This document shows positions 9,033-17,683 of a stretch of 64,000 nucleotides of DNA, piece after piece. Position numbers and translations under genes: made by a program. The notes beneath the pieces are model-generated. The model saw nothing but the letters and a program-made list of their open reading frames with translations. It was not told the DNA's origin and ran no database searches. The stretch spans positions 13,350 through 77,349 of the forward strand of contig CAWGQZ010000059.1 of NCBI GenBank assembly GCA_963824805.1. The letters run 5' to 3'. Position 1 is the stretch's first letter. The number at the start of each line of letters is the position of its first letter. Origin of the DNA: DATBAT01 sp963824805. GTDB taxonomy: Bacteria; Acidobacteriota; Terriglobia; Terriglobales; Acidobacteriaceae.

Positions 9033-10163
9033 TCAAGATTTGAATTCTTCCATCATCTTTACGAAATCCTTAAACAGATAATGCGAATCATGCGGTCCCG
9101 GCGAAGCCTCGGGGTGATACTGCACGCTGAACAGTGGCATGTTGCGATGGCGCAGGCCTTCCAGCGTGTTGTCGTTCAAGTCGATGTGCGTCAGTTCCAC
9201 CTCGCTCTGCGGCAACGAGTCCGGATCAACGGCAAAGTTATGGTTGTGGGCGGTGATCTCAATCTTGCCGCTCTGCAACTGCTTTACCGGATGATTCCCA
9301 CCGTGGTGGCCGAATTTAAGCTTGAAGGTTTTTCCGCCAAGCGCCAAGCCGGTGAGTTGATGTCCCAGGCAGATGCCGAAGATGGGCTGGCGGCCCATAA
9401 GCCGGCGGATGTTGTCCACCGCATAGTCGCACGGTTCTGGATCTCCCGGGCCATTCGACAGAAAAACTCCGTCCGGCTTCAGAGCCAGCACATCCTCCGC
9501 CGGAGTCTGCGCCGGCACCACCGTGACCTTGCAGCCCTCGCCGCGTAACTTGCGCAAAATGTTGTGCTTGATCCCGTAATCGTAAGCGACTACATGAAAG
9601 CGCGGCGGAGCGTCTTTGACGCCGACCACCTCCACCGGCTCGTGCGACCGCTCGCCCACCTCCCAGACGTAGGAGCGTTTGGTGCTAACAACTTTGGCCA
9701 GGTCGGTTCCGTCCATCTTGGGAATCGCGCGCGCTTTAGCGACGAGCTTTGCCCCGTCGCTTTCCAGGGTCGACACTACTCCGCGCATTACCCCGTTGTC
9801 CCGCAGATGCCGCACCAGAGACCGGGTATCAATATCCGCTAGCACCGGAACCTTGAACTGTTCGAGGTACTCTTCCGCCACCTGCTGCGAGCGCCAGTTG
9901 GAGCTGACTTTCGAGAACTCGCGGACAACCAAGCCCTCGATATAAGGCTTGGTCGCCTCATTGTCTTCGCTATTAGTGCCGTAATTGCCGATTTCGGGGT
10001 TGGTTAGAACAACAATCTGGCCACAATAGGAAGGGTCGGTGAAAATTTCCTGGTAGCCGGTTATGGAAGTATTAAAAACGACTTCGCCGTAGCATTCGCC
10101 TTTAGCGCCGTAGCCTTTGCCGCGGAAGATTTTGCCATCTTCCAGCGCAAGAATGGCCTGCAT
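9033..10163 (-). CDS. carA: Carbamoyl-phosphate synthase small (glutaminase) subunit
   Basis: 376 aa. It hydrolyses glutamine and channels ammonia to CarB. The N-terminal CPSase_sm_chain domain contains GEVVFNT and TGYQEI(F)TDPSY. The C-terminal class I glutamine amidotransferase domain has the nucleophile elbow FGICLGHQ with C265 and the later histidine motif QYHPEASPGP near residues 345-355, completing the Cys-His-Glu triad. The start at ATG 10163 is followed by the standard MQAILALEDG opening. It lies between lepB and carB on the minus strand, separated from carB by the inverted repeat at 8921-9021. Confidence 0.97.
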   Translation of the reverse strand: MQAILALEDGKIFRGKGYGAKGECYGEVVFNTSITGYQEIFTDPSYCGQIVVLTNPEIGNYGTNSEDNEATKPYIEGLVVREFSKVSSNWRSQQVAEEYLEQFKVPVLADIDTRSLVRHLRDNGVMRGVVSTLESDGAKLVAKARAIPKMDGTDLAKVVSTKRSYVWEVGERSHEPVEVVGVKDAPPRFHVVAYDYGIKHNILRKLRGEGCKVTVVPAQTPAEDVLALKPDGVFLSNGPGDPEPCDYAVDNIRRLMGRQPIFGICLGHQLTGLALGGKTFKLKFGHHGGNHPVKQLQSGKIEITAHNHNFAVDPDSLPQSEVELTHIDLNDNTLEGLRHRNMPLFSVQYHPEASPGPHDSHYLFKDFVKMMEEFKS

Positions 10164-10265
10164 TCATGCTCCAGGGAGTGGATTTTATAGATTGTAACAA
10201 GGAAGCAGAGTTCAGAGAAGCCTCTCGGCTGTGGATTTGTAAGAAGAAATTGAGATGAGCAGAAT

Positions 10266-10856
10266 CTAACGTACCCGACCCATCTTCTCCATGGGCCAGT
10301 ATCCAAAAACCGCCTTGCCGTAAATGAACTTCGAATTCACCGGGCCAAAATCGCGGCTGTCGTTCGACATACTGCGATGATCTCCCAGCACGAAATAGCT
10401 GTGCTGGGGCACCACCAGTTCCGGCAGCGACCTCTCGTCCGAAAACATGTTGGTGACGTAGTCTTCCTGAAGTGGTTTGTCGTTTACATAAACCTGGCCA
10501 TCGTCGATGCGAATGTGGTCTCCCGCAACACCAATCACGCGCTTGATGAAACTCTTGGTGGTATCGCGAGGATAGCGAAAAACGACCACGTCTCCCCGCT
10601 CGATCGGCTCCAACCGGTACACAAATTTGTTGACGAAGATGCGTTCCTGATCGTCGAGGGAAGGCATCATGCTGGTGCCTTCCACTTTTACCGGCTGATA
10701 CAGAAAAATGATGATGAAAGAAGAGATTGCCAGCGAGATGACAAGGTCGCGCAACCAGATCGAAATTAGGGGGATGGTGCGGCCTGCGAAACCGGCCCGG
10801 GCAAGGGGTGGAACCAGCGCGGCTTCACTGGCCGCCGGACTTTCAGGCTCTGGCAT
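10266..10856 (-). CDS. lepB: Signal peptidase I
   Basis: 196 aa. It cleaves signal peptides from exported proteins at the outer face of the inner membrane. One N-terminal membrane segment (about residues 36-53, LVISLAISSFIIIFLYQ) follows a short proline-rich cytoplasmic tail. Catalytic Ser62 lies in the GTSMMPSL box and the general base Lys105 in FIKRVIG. Box D (GDHRSMSNDSRDFG) is present near residues 157-170. It is the first gene of the lepB-carA-carB-GNAT run and diverges from the PCYC-motif gene, sharing the 115-base promoter region 10857-10971. The window has many secreted proteins that would be clients. Confidence 0.96.
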   Translation of the reverse strand: MPEPESPAASEAALVPPLARAGFAGRTIPLISIWLRDLVISLAISSFIIIFLYQPVKVEGTSMMPSLDDQERIFVNKFVYRLEPIERGDVVVFRYPRDTTKSFIKRVIGVAGDHIRIDDGQVYVNDKPLQEDYVTNMFSDERSLPELVVPQHSYFVLGDHRSMSNDSRDFGPVNSKFIYGKAVFGYWPMEKMGRVR

Positions 10857-10971
10857 GCGCTTTTATTTTATATCGAGAACAGCGTACCCATACCGGTGGA
10901 CAGTTGGCGCCCGCCCTCCATGAAGGCTACGCTAAATTCGGTTACAATAGCTATAGGAGCTATCCTGATCT

Positions 10972-11427
10972 ATGCTCAAAAGAGGACTCAGCGCCCTTGC
11001 CCTGATTCTTGTGACCTTTGCCCTTTCGGTACCTTGGGCCACGTCTCAGGAGGGCGAGCAGATACCTGCTTTTAACGCCGGTCCTCCAGCAAAGGGCAAG
11101 AAACTGCCTCCCATCATCGGACCAGACCAGTTGTGGGGACCAAACGCTCAGTCTCCGTTCCAGACCCATGCCTATGTTCTCGCTTCCAAGATCCCCGTGG
11201 TCCTCCACCAACAACCTTGCTACTGCTATTGCGACCGTATGGGGCATAACAGTTTGCACAGCTGCTTCGAAAATACACACGGTGCCCAGTGCGCCACTTG
11301 TCTTAAAGAGCTCTACTACTCGTATTCCATGAACCAGAAGGGCAAGACTGCCAAGCAGATTCGCCAGGGCATCATGGCGGGCGAATGGAAACAGGTTGAC
11401 CTCGAAACTACCGCGGCCATCCATTGA
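10972..11427 (+). CDS. Secreted PCYCGC-motif-like protein (Cys-rich, possible metal-binding)
   Basis: 151 aa with signal peptide (about 1-25, ending ATS). The mature part carries PCYCYC followed by GHNSLHSCF and then HGAQCATCLKE. This is the arrangement of the PCYCGC-motif family of unknown function, with Tyr in place of the usual Gly in the central motif. Five or six cysteines plus histidines suggest metal or cofactor binding outside the cytoplasm, but no function is established. A good -10 hexamer (TACAAT, 10943-10948) sits 24 bases before the ATG, so a promoter in the divergent region shared with lepB is likely. A purine-rich AGGAG lies 13 or so bases before the ATG, farther than usual. 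Confidence 0.7.
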   Translation: MLKRGLSALALILVTFALSVPWATSQEGEQIPAFNAGPPAKGKKLPPIIGPDQLWGPNAQSPFQTHAYVLASKIPVVLHQQPCYCYCDRMGHNSLHSCFENTHGAQCATCLKELYYSYSMNQKGKTAKQIRQGIMAGEWKQVDLETTAAIH

Positions 11428-11637
11428 CCCCGGATTTGACGTGTACGTAGCCTTTGCGTAACCTTGGGTTCGGTCACAGGCTGAGCGGATTTTCCACAGG
11501 CCGTGACCCAACAAAACCGGCACCCTGGTTCCGATGGTGCCCAGCAATCCGGAGAGAGCCGCCCGAGATTTCCGGTTGGCACCTCCTAAGTATCGGAAAA
11601 AGGACTATTTACGAAGAACTCAGGAAGAGTACTCCAG

Positions 11638-12201
11638 ATGGCTCCGAAGACGACGCCCAAGAAATCCACTGGCGAGGACCCGGTTTTTGCACAGGCTGTG
11701 CAAAACTACGAAGCGGGCTTGCGCTCAATTCAGGAACACAAGTATGAGAAGGCTCGGACTCACCTCCAGAAGGTCGTGGCTGGCCCCAACCGCGAACTAG
11801 CCGATCGGGCTAACGTCCACCTCAATATTTGCAACCAACATCTGGAGAAGACCGCTACCCACTTCAAGACGACCGAGGAGCACTTCGACTATGCGGTTTC
11901 GCTGATGAACGTCGGCGACTATGTCACCGCCCGTGAGCACCTCGACAACCTGGCGAAAAACTCGAAGACAGACTACGTTTCTTACGGGTTGGCTGCGCTC
12001 GATTGTCTTACCGGGCATGTAGAGGATGCGCTGCGCCATCTCGGCGAAGCCGTTCACGCAAACCCGGCCCTGCGTTTTCAGGCACGCAACGACTCTGACT
12101 TCCAGAACCTTGTAGAAGATCCTCGCTTCACGGAATTGCTCTATCCCGATCCTGGCGGTGAATTGCCGCCTGCATCCGCCGACCCCGACGAGGATTACTA
12201 G
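11638..12201 (+). CDS. TPR-repeat protein
   Basis: 187 aa, cytoplasmic (no signal peptide), built of helix-turn-helix repeats: AQAVQNYEAGLRSIQEHKYEKARTHL-type (split across residues 18-44), then FDYAVSLMNVGDYVTAREHL and YGLAALDCLTGHVEDALRHL, each with the small/aromatic spacing of tetratricopeptide units. The C-terminus is acidic and proline-rich (ELPPASADPDEDY). The first residues MAPKTTPKKSTG are basic and probably disordered. The stop lies 9 bases before yvcK, so the two may be co-transcribed. The preceding 210 bases hold an imperfect hairpin around 11468-11508 but no clear gene. Probably a protein-protein interaction scaffold; partner unknown. Confidence 0.75.
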   Translation: MAPKTTPKKSTGEDPVFAQAVQNYEAGLRSIQEHKYEKARTHLQKVVAGPNRELADRANVHLNICNQHLEKTATHFKTTEEHFDYAVSLMNVGDYVTAREHLDNLAKNSKTDYVSYGLAALDCLTGHVEDALRHLGEAVHANPALRFQARNDSDFQNLVEDPRFTELLYPDPGGELPPASADPDEDY

Positions 12202-12210
12202 GCAGCATTC

Positions 12211-13327
12211 ATGACCAATTCGCAGCAGCGCCCGGACTCCCCAAGCCGGGCAAGTTCGGCTGCGGGAACCAATCTTCGTGTAGTCGCCATCGGCGGCGGC
12301 ACCGGCCTTTCTACCCTGCTGAAAGGCTTGAAGCGTTATGTTGCCCACCCATTTTCCGGAGTTCCCTCCCGCCCTGAAGAAGGTCTGATCAGCGAGCTTT
12401 CAGCAATCGTCACGGTCAGCGACGACGGCGGCTCCAGTCGGACGCCTCCGCAAAGAGCTGAATATGCTGCCGCCAGGCGATATCCGCAACTGCATCGTCG
12501 CGCTGTCGGAAGACGAGGCTACCCTGTCGCGCCTGTTTCGCCACCGCTTTGTGAAAGGATCGGGGCTCGAGGGCCACAGCTTCGGCAATCTTTTCCTCGC
12601 CGCCCTGACTGCCATCACCAGCGACTTCAGCGAAGCCGTCCGCCTGTCTTCGGAGATTCTCCTCACCCGCGGCCATATTTATCCCAGCACCACCTCCAAC
12701 ATCGAACTCGAAGCCATTATGAAAGGGGGCAAGCGCGTCCGCGGCGAAACTCGCATCACCGCCAGCGACGGCAAGATTGAAAAGCTGCTGATCATTCCGC
12801 CTGACGTCGAGCCCCTTCCTCAGACCCTGGAAGCAATCGCACGCGCTGATCTGATCACCATTGGACCCGGTTCGCTTTTCACCAGCCTGATTCCTAATGT
12901 GCTGGTTCGCGGGATTGTGCAAGCGATTGTGAATTCTGCTGCAATAAAGGTTTACGTCTGCAATCTGATGACGCAGGCGAACGAAAGCCTGGGATTAACC
13001 GCAGCCGATCACATTCGAGCATTGAATGCTCACGCTGGGGCACAGCTGTTTGATTTTGCTCTGATTAACCGGACGCCGGTTCCGGCAGAGATGAAGGCGA
13101 AGTATGCGCTCACCGGCTCGAACCAGATTGTCTCCGATCTCGACGCGATAGAAGCCATGGGAGTCTGCCCCGTGCTCGGGGATTACCTGGACCAGACCGG
13201 AGTGGCGCGTCACGCAACTGAAAGGGTGGCGCGCGACCTCGTGGATTTAATGTCGCAAGCCCCATCGATCAGCCGCAAGAACACTTTAGTTATGTCGACC
13301 AGGGGCCCGAACCATCCCGCGCGATAA
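12211..13327 (+). CDS. yvcK: YvcK/CofD-like factor (gluconeogenesis factor family), interrupted by a 1-base frameshift
   Basis: The N-terminal part reads MTNSQQRP... with the nucleotide-sugar-binding loop GGGTGLSTLLKG at 28-39 and VTVSDDGGSS near 65-75. The frame then shifts: family members read GGSSGRLRKELNMLPPGD, and this text appears in the next frame from 12440. Removing one C at about 12439 restores a continuous protein of about 371 aa. The second half has GNLFLAAL, RGHIYPST and GPGSLFTSLIPN, typical of the family. YvcK proteins bind UDP-sugars and support cell-wall growth on gluconeogenic carbon sources, which fits placement 23 bases before glmU. A sequencing error is more likely than a true mutation in this housekeeping gene. 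Confidence 0.9.
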
Positions 13328-13350
13328 CTCTCGCGGTATATTTATCCCAA

Positions 13351-14784
13351 ATGCCGAAAACCACACAAAAATTGCAGTCTGCCCCGCGGACTGCCATCGC
13401 TATTATGGCTGCGGGCAAGGGCACACGTCTCAAGTCGAAACATCCGAAAGTGCTGCACCAGGTAGGTGGCAAGCCGCTGTTGGGGCATGTAATCGCCGCT
13501 GCGAGCCAGGTTGTTCCCGCGCATGACATTTTCGCCATCATCGGGCACGAAGCCGATCGCGTCCGCGAAGCGGTGAACGATACCGGGGTTAAGTTTGTGT
13601 TGCAGAGTGAACAGCGTGGAACCGGCCACGCTTTAATGGTTGCGCGTGAAGCGCTCGCCCCATATGACCTGGTGATTGTGCTGTCAGGGGATGCGCCGCT
13701 GATTTCGACGGCAACCATCCGGAAGCTGCAGGATTTCCATCTTTCCAAGAAAGCGGCCATGACGCTCCTGACCGCCAAGTTAGAGGACCCATCCGGCTAC
13801 GGACGGGTGATTCGCAAGGGCCCCAAAAGTGACGACGTGAAAGCCATCATCGAGCAGAAAGCGCTTTCGGCTTCGCAGAAGAAAATTCCTGAAATCAATG
13901 CCGGCTTCTATGCCTTCGCTGTCAAGTCGCTTTTCGCGTTCATCGACAAGTTGAGTACCAACAACGCTCACGGCGAGTTTTATCTTACCGACATGGCTTC
14001 CCTGCTGGGTAAAGCCAAGCAACGTGTTGTCGCGGTTGAAGCCAACAACGCATTTGAGGTGCTCGGTGGGAACACTCGCGTGGATATGGCCGAGATCGAC
14101 GAGCAGATGCGAACGGCTAAGTGCCGCCAGTTGATGCTGGATGGGGTCACCATTCTGTACCCGAAAACTTGTGTGATCGATAACGAAGTCGAAATCGGTC
14201 CCGACACAACCATTGAACCCTACGTGCAAATTCTCGGTAAAAGCAAAATTGGAAGCGAGTGCCGCATCCGATCGTATTCGGTGATTCAGAATTCTGAAAT
14301 CGCCGATAACGTCACCGTTAGACCGGGATGCATCCTCGACGACGCAAAAGTCTCACAGGGCGCAATCCTGGGTCCGTATTCGCATCTGCGCCCGGGCAGC
14401 GAAATCGGCGAAGGCGCACATGTAGGCAATTTCGTCGAAACCAAAAAAGTCCGCCTCGGCAAGGGCTCGAAGGCCAACCACCTGACTTATCTCGGAGACG
14501 CCGAAATTGGCGCGGGCGTAAACATCGGGGCCGGAACCATCACCTGCAACTACGATGGCGTCCACAAGCACAAGACGACAATCGAGGACGGAGTTTTCGT
14601 GGGCAGCGATTCAACCCTGGTTGCGCCTGTAAAGTTAGGTAAAGGCGCCTATATCGGCGCAGCGTCGTGCATCACTGATGACGTCCCGGAAGAATCGCTA
14701 GCCGTAGCCAGAGGCCGCCAGATTGTGAAAGAAGGCTGGGTTCGCCAAAAGAAACAAGCCCAGGCCGCCAAGAACAACTCCTAG
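13351..14784 (+). CDS. glmU: Bifunctional GlmU: glucosamine-1-P acetyltransferase / UDP-GlcNAc pyrophosphorylase
   Basis: 477 aa, full length. It makes UDP-GlcNAc for peptidoglycan and envelope sugars in the cytoplasm. The N-terminal nucleotidyltransferase has MAAGKGTRLKSKHPKVLHQ (residues 19-37; GxGTRMxSxxPK-type loop) and GDAPL for the metal-binding Asp. The C-terminal left-handed beta-helix (about 260-450) shows the hexapeptide pattern, HLRPGSEIGEGAHVGNFVE and the acetyl-CoA/GlcN-binding NHLTYLGDAEIG, GAGTITCNYDG. It follows the yvcK-like gene by 23 bases. The pair makes sense: one makes the UDP-sugar the other is thought to sense. Confidence 0.97.
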   Translation: MPKTTQKLQSAPRTAIAIMAAGKGTRLKSKHPKVLHQVGGKPLLGHVIAAASQVVPAHDIFAIIGHEADRVREAVNDTGVKFVLQSEQRGTGHALMVAREALAPYDLVIVLSGDAPLISTATIRKLQDFHLSKKAAMTLLTAKLEDPSGYGRVIRKGPKSDDVKAIIEQKALSASQKKIPEINAGFYAFAVKSLFAFIDKLSTNNAHGEFYLTDMASLLGKAKQRVVAVEANNAFEVLGGNTRVDMAEIDEQMRTAKCRQLMLDGVTILYPKTCVIDNEVEIGPDTTIEPYVQILGKSKIGSECRIRSYSVIQNSEIADNVTVRPGCILDDAKVSQGAILGPYSHLRPGSEIGEGAHVGNFVETKKVRLGKGSKANHLTYLGDAEIGAGVNIGAGTITCNYDGVHKHKTTIEDGVFVGSDSTLVAPVKLGKGAYIGAASCITDDVPEESLAVARGRQIVKEGWVRQKKQAQAAKNNS

Positions 14785-14951
14785 CCAATAAAATCTCCGA
14801 ACCAAAACAAGGCAGCCCCCAAAATCAGCAGAGCTTATCTCGGGCCAAAAACGATACAAAACTTTACATTCTTGCCCCGAAACTTTCTCTGGGCGTGGGG
14901 TTTAGCAGACTAATTACTCCTGAAAACAACAGGGTGAGTAAGGAGCAAAGA

Positions 14952-15003
14952 AACCCACCGGTGATCGACCCGAGCAACGCCCCAAGCAGACCACCGGTGG
15001 GTT
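14952..15003. terminator. Perfect 12-bp stem, bidirectional terminator candidate between glmU and the UBP zinc-finger gene
   Basis: AACCCACCGGTG at 14952-14963 is mirrored by CACCGGTGGGTT at 14992-15003 with a 28-base spacer. It sits between two convergent genes, glmU ending at 14784 and the zinc-finger gene ending at 15012. There is no long T-run on either side, so it may be only a stabilising or weak terminator. The rest of 14785-14951 is AT-richer with no gene I can support. Confidence 0.5.
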
Positions 15004-15011
15004 ATCACCTT

Positions 15012-15284
15012 TCAAGCGGCAGAATCTTCCAGGTAAACCTCGTCCACATAGCACCAACTCCAATCCTCACCACGCTCCGCTGAGCGAACGATGGGGTGAG
15101 TGGTCTGCTGGAAGTGTTTCGTGGCGTGCTTATTCTTCGAGGAATCGCAGCACCCCACGTTGCCGCAAGTCATGCACAGGCGCAAATGGACCCAGGTATC
15201 GCCCATCTTTACGCACTCCTCGCAAACATGTTTCTTTGTGCTGGTTACCTTTATCTGATCCAGATGCGTGCAAGTGTCAGCCAT
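15012..15284 (-). CDS. UBP-type zinc-finger protein
   Basis: 90 aa starting MADTCTHLDQI. The spacing CxxC (CEEC), CMTCGNVGCC, then H(A)TKHFQQTTHP matches the zf-UBP (BUZ) fold, with Cys/His zinc ligands and a WCYVDE ending typical of this domain. Bacterial stand-alone UBP proteins are small and of unknown role; ubiquitin binding is not implied. The ATG at 15284 is chosen over an in-frame upstream one at 15374 because an AAGGAG lies 5-10 bases before it (15290-15295) and because the upstream stretch is the end of the DUF5996 gene. That gene's stop (15297-15295) overlaps this ribosome site, suggesting translational coupling. Confidence 0.85.
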   Translation of the reverse strand: MADTCTHLDQIKVTSTKKHVCEECVKMGDTWVHLRLCMTCGNVGCCDSSKNKHATKHFQQTTHPIVRSAERGEDWSWCYVDEVYLEDSAA

Positions 15285-15294
15285 TCGATCTCCT

Positions 15295-16231
15295 TCAGGC
15301 CGCGTCTGCGGCGGATTGGGGTGGACGTTCCAAAGCCTCCCGGTCCCATTTTCCGGGGATGGCTCCGGCTTCATAGGTGGTAAGAAGAAAACTTAAAAGC
15401 GCTTTGCGGGGCGAGCTCTCGCCGCGGAGATCGTCGTACATCAAAACATATTCCTGCAACTTGGTATCAAAATAAGCCTTCGCAGGGCTTACTTTGCATT
15501 CGGCATAGCCCTCGGGAGGTGGCGCCGCATACGAATAAAAAGCCGCGACCCTTGATGTCGCCGCTGCCGGGCCAGAAACCTGCGCTGATCACCTCGTGCG
15601 AATAAGCCTCTTTTGTTACCGGATCGGCGCCCGGGCGCTCCGGGGCACGACGTCCCGAAAATCGCGTCACCGCCAAGTCAAAACTCCCCCAAAAGAAATG
15701 CACCGGACTGCACTTCCCCAAATAACCGGAGCGGAACTCCTGAAAGACAGTGTTGGTCGAGGACAACACCCGGAAGAAGCGGGTCACTGCATCCCGGTCG
15801 TAGGAAGTGTGAACCGTATCCTTGTCGAAGGCGATTGGATCAGGGATCTCCACTGGCATCTTCCATACCGAAACTTCAATTCCATTCGAACGCAAGAGCG
15901 CCATGAACTCCCGGTAAAACTCCGCAACTGAACGCGCCAGCAGTGGCAGCGATTTGGTCGATCCATCGCTCGTTTCCAAAAGCAGCCGATGACCTACGAA
16001 ATCAAATTCGATTTCAAAACTCCGGTCACGGTAGGGGATCGCGGAGGTAGTCAGCCCTCTAGGCGTCACGTACAGCGCCGAATGCCACCAATGATTGACC
16101 GGCGGACTCAATGCCAATCGCACCTTGCCTACGATTTGAGTCCACATATGAAGCGTCGCATAAGTATCCCGCCAATCCGCCAGAGGCAGAGGCGGCCAGC
16201 ATTCCGGCGAATCGGGCATATGGTTTGACAC
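15295..16231 (-). CDS. DUF5996 family protein, interrupted by a 1-base frameshift
   Basis: The first 228 or so codons encode WPPLPLADWRDTYATLHMW (characteristic DUF5996 opening), the VNHWWHSALYVTPRGL block and YSHEVISAGFWPG. After GSGDIKG the reading frame closes early at 15467, but the next frame continues as AAFYSYAAPPPEGY, KAYFDTKLQEYVLMYDDLR and TYEAGAIPGKWDREALERPP before a TGA at 15297-15295. Dropping one base near 15547 gives a 311-aa protein of normal family length. Function unknown; cytoplasmic, no membrane segments. GTG at 16231 is preceded by a GAGGTGG, though ATG 16219 is an alternative start. It lies between DUF2277 and the UBP gene on the minus strand. Confidence 0.85.
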
Positions 16232-16313
16232 TATCCACCTCTTCCAGCAACGGAGAGCCAGGTACGAAGACCCGTGAATTAAAACTCATTCCAGGATTTT
16301 GAGCGCGGTCGAC

Positions 16314-16583
16314 TCAATCTCCAAACCTCTCTGCAGCGCGTGCCTTAGCCTTCGCGGCCTCTTCTTCCCGATTTTTAGGCGGAGCGGTGGTCTCCAGAGA
16401 ACGCAAGAGTCGAGCCGAGACACCGGCTATTTCCTCGACCGCCTCCAGAAACGCAGCCTCATTGGCTTTCGAAGGTTTGGTAAATCCGCTGATCTTTCGT
16501 ACGAACTGCAGCGAAGCTGCTTGAACCTCCTCGCTCGTTACTGGAGGATCAAAATTGAATAGCGTCTTGATATTCCTGCACAT
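16314..16583 (-). CDS. DUF2277 family protein
   Basis: 89 aa. The whole sequence follows the family pattern: MCRNIKTLFNFDPPVT at the start, LQFVRKISGFTKPSKANE at about 26-43, and a TTAPPKNREEEAAKAKARA tail. The family is short, mainly helical and has no established biochemical function; the single early Cys is conserved. It is the first of three small minus-strand genes (DUF2277, DUF5996, UBP). It is divergent from the hydroxyacid dehydrogenase gene, with 68 bases between them for both promoters. Confidence 0.92.
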   Translation of the reverse strand: MCRNIKTLFNFDPPVTSEEVQAASLQFVRKISGFTKPSKANEAAFLEAVEEIAGVSARLLRSLETTAPPKNREEEAAKAKARAAERFGD

Positions 16584-16651
16584 GTAGCTCTGACCTCAAC
16601 CAAAATGCTGGTAGCGGCCGATTTCCGCCGCCCACCCATTATAGTAACGTC

Positions 16652-17608
16652 ATGGAGACGAAGAACACGGTCCTCGTGCTAAGCCGGGATAACGACCCGC
16701 AATTTGAGATGCTTAAATGCCTCCCGCATCTGGTTTGCAGGGAGCCATCCGGCTGTGCGAAACAGGCCGCAACCGCGAGTGTGATTTTTAGCTGGTCGGC
16801 AAATTCGGACCTTCTGCGGCCCGTCTTCGAGATGGCCCCGAATGTGCGTTGGATACATTCGCGCTCTGCCGGCCTGGAAGACCTGCTGTTTCCCGAACTC
16901 ATCGATAGCGACGTGGTACTCACCAACGGCAGCGGGGTGTTCAGCGCCTCCCTGGGAGAGTTTGTGCTGGGAGCGATCCTGTTTTTTGCCAAGGATTTCC
17001 GGCGGATGATTCGCAACCAGTCAGCCGAAATCTGGGAACAGTTTGACGTCGATGAGATCGCGGGACAAACGGTAGGCATCGTCGGCTATGGCGACATTGG
17101 ACGCGCAGTTGCCACGCGAGTGCGCGCCATGGGAATGCGGGTCATGGCCACCAAGCGTCATATTCCAGAAACTCCCGATCCGATGGTGGAGCGCTATTTC
17201 AAGCCGGAAGCAAGACGTGAGATGTTGGCACTATGTGACTACGTGGTGGCGACGGCTCCCTTGACCGAAGAAACCCGTCACATGATCAGCGATGCCGAAT
17301 TCTCGGCGATGAAATCTTCTGCGGTAGTAATTAATGTCGGCCGCGGCCCAGTCATTGACGAAGCCGCGATGCTGCGGGCGCTTTCAACCAAACGAATACG
17401 GGGCGCGGGTCTCGATGTCTTCGAACACGAACCGCTCCCCCCAGGGCACTCTTTCTATAGGTTGGAGAATGTTCTTCTCTCTCCACATTGCGCCGACCAC
17501 ACTGCTGAATGGAAGAATGATGCCATGCGTTTTTTCCTGGAACAGTATGCCCGGTTTGAAAAGGCCCAGAGTCTAAAAAACGTTGTCAACAAGCAGTTAG
17601 GATACTGA
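16652..17608 (+). CDS. D-2-hydroxyacid dehydrogenase (NAD-binding)
   Basis: 318 aa, cytoplasmic. Reduces 2-keto acids to D-2-hydroxy acids or the reverse. The Rossmann loop GYGDIG is at 145-150 (GxGxxG). The catalytic triad of the family is visible as Arg231 (NVGRGPVID), Glu260 (DVFEHEPL) and His279 (SPHCADHT). Closest in feel to the phosphoglycerate/glyoxylate-reductase-like branch. The substrate cannot be assigned from sequence alone. It lies 75 bases before a secreted glycosidase, with no sign of a shared operon. Confidence 0.9.
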   Translation: METKNTVLVLSRDNDPQFEMLKCLPHLVCREPSGCAKQAATASVIFSWSANSDLLRPVFEMAPNVRWIHSRSAGLEDLLFPELIDSDVVLTNGSGVFSASLGEFVLGAILFFAKDFRRMIRNQSAEIWEQFDVDEIAGQTVGIVGYGDIGRAVATRVRAMGMRVMATKRHIPETPDPMVERYFKPEARREMLALCDYVVATAPLTEETRHMISDAEFSAMKSSAVVINVGRGPVIDEAAMLRALSTKRIRGAGLDVFEHEPLPPGHSFYRLENVLLSPHCADHTAEWKNDAMRFFLEQYARFEKAQSLKNVVNKQLGY

Positions 17609-17683
17609 GTCCCGAGGTTGCGGCGGGCAGCGTTGGATAATAGTATCGCTCTGCATCCCTGAAGTCCCGCTAAAGGAATCGCC

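Noticed and set aside
11468..11508. Imperfect stem GTTCGGTCAC / GTGACCCAAC as a structured RNA
   Set aside because: One hairpin without a T-run or conserved loop; not enough to call an RNA gene.
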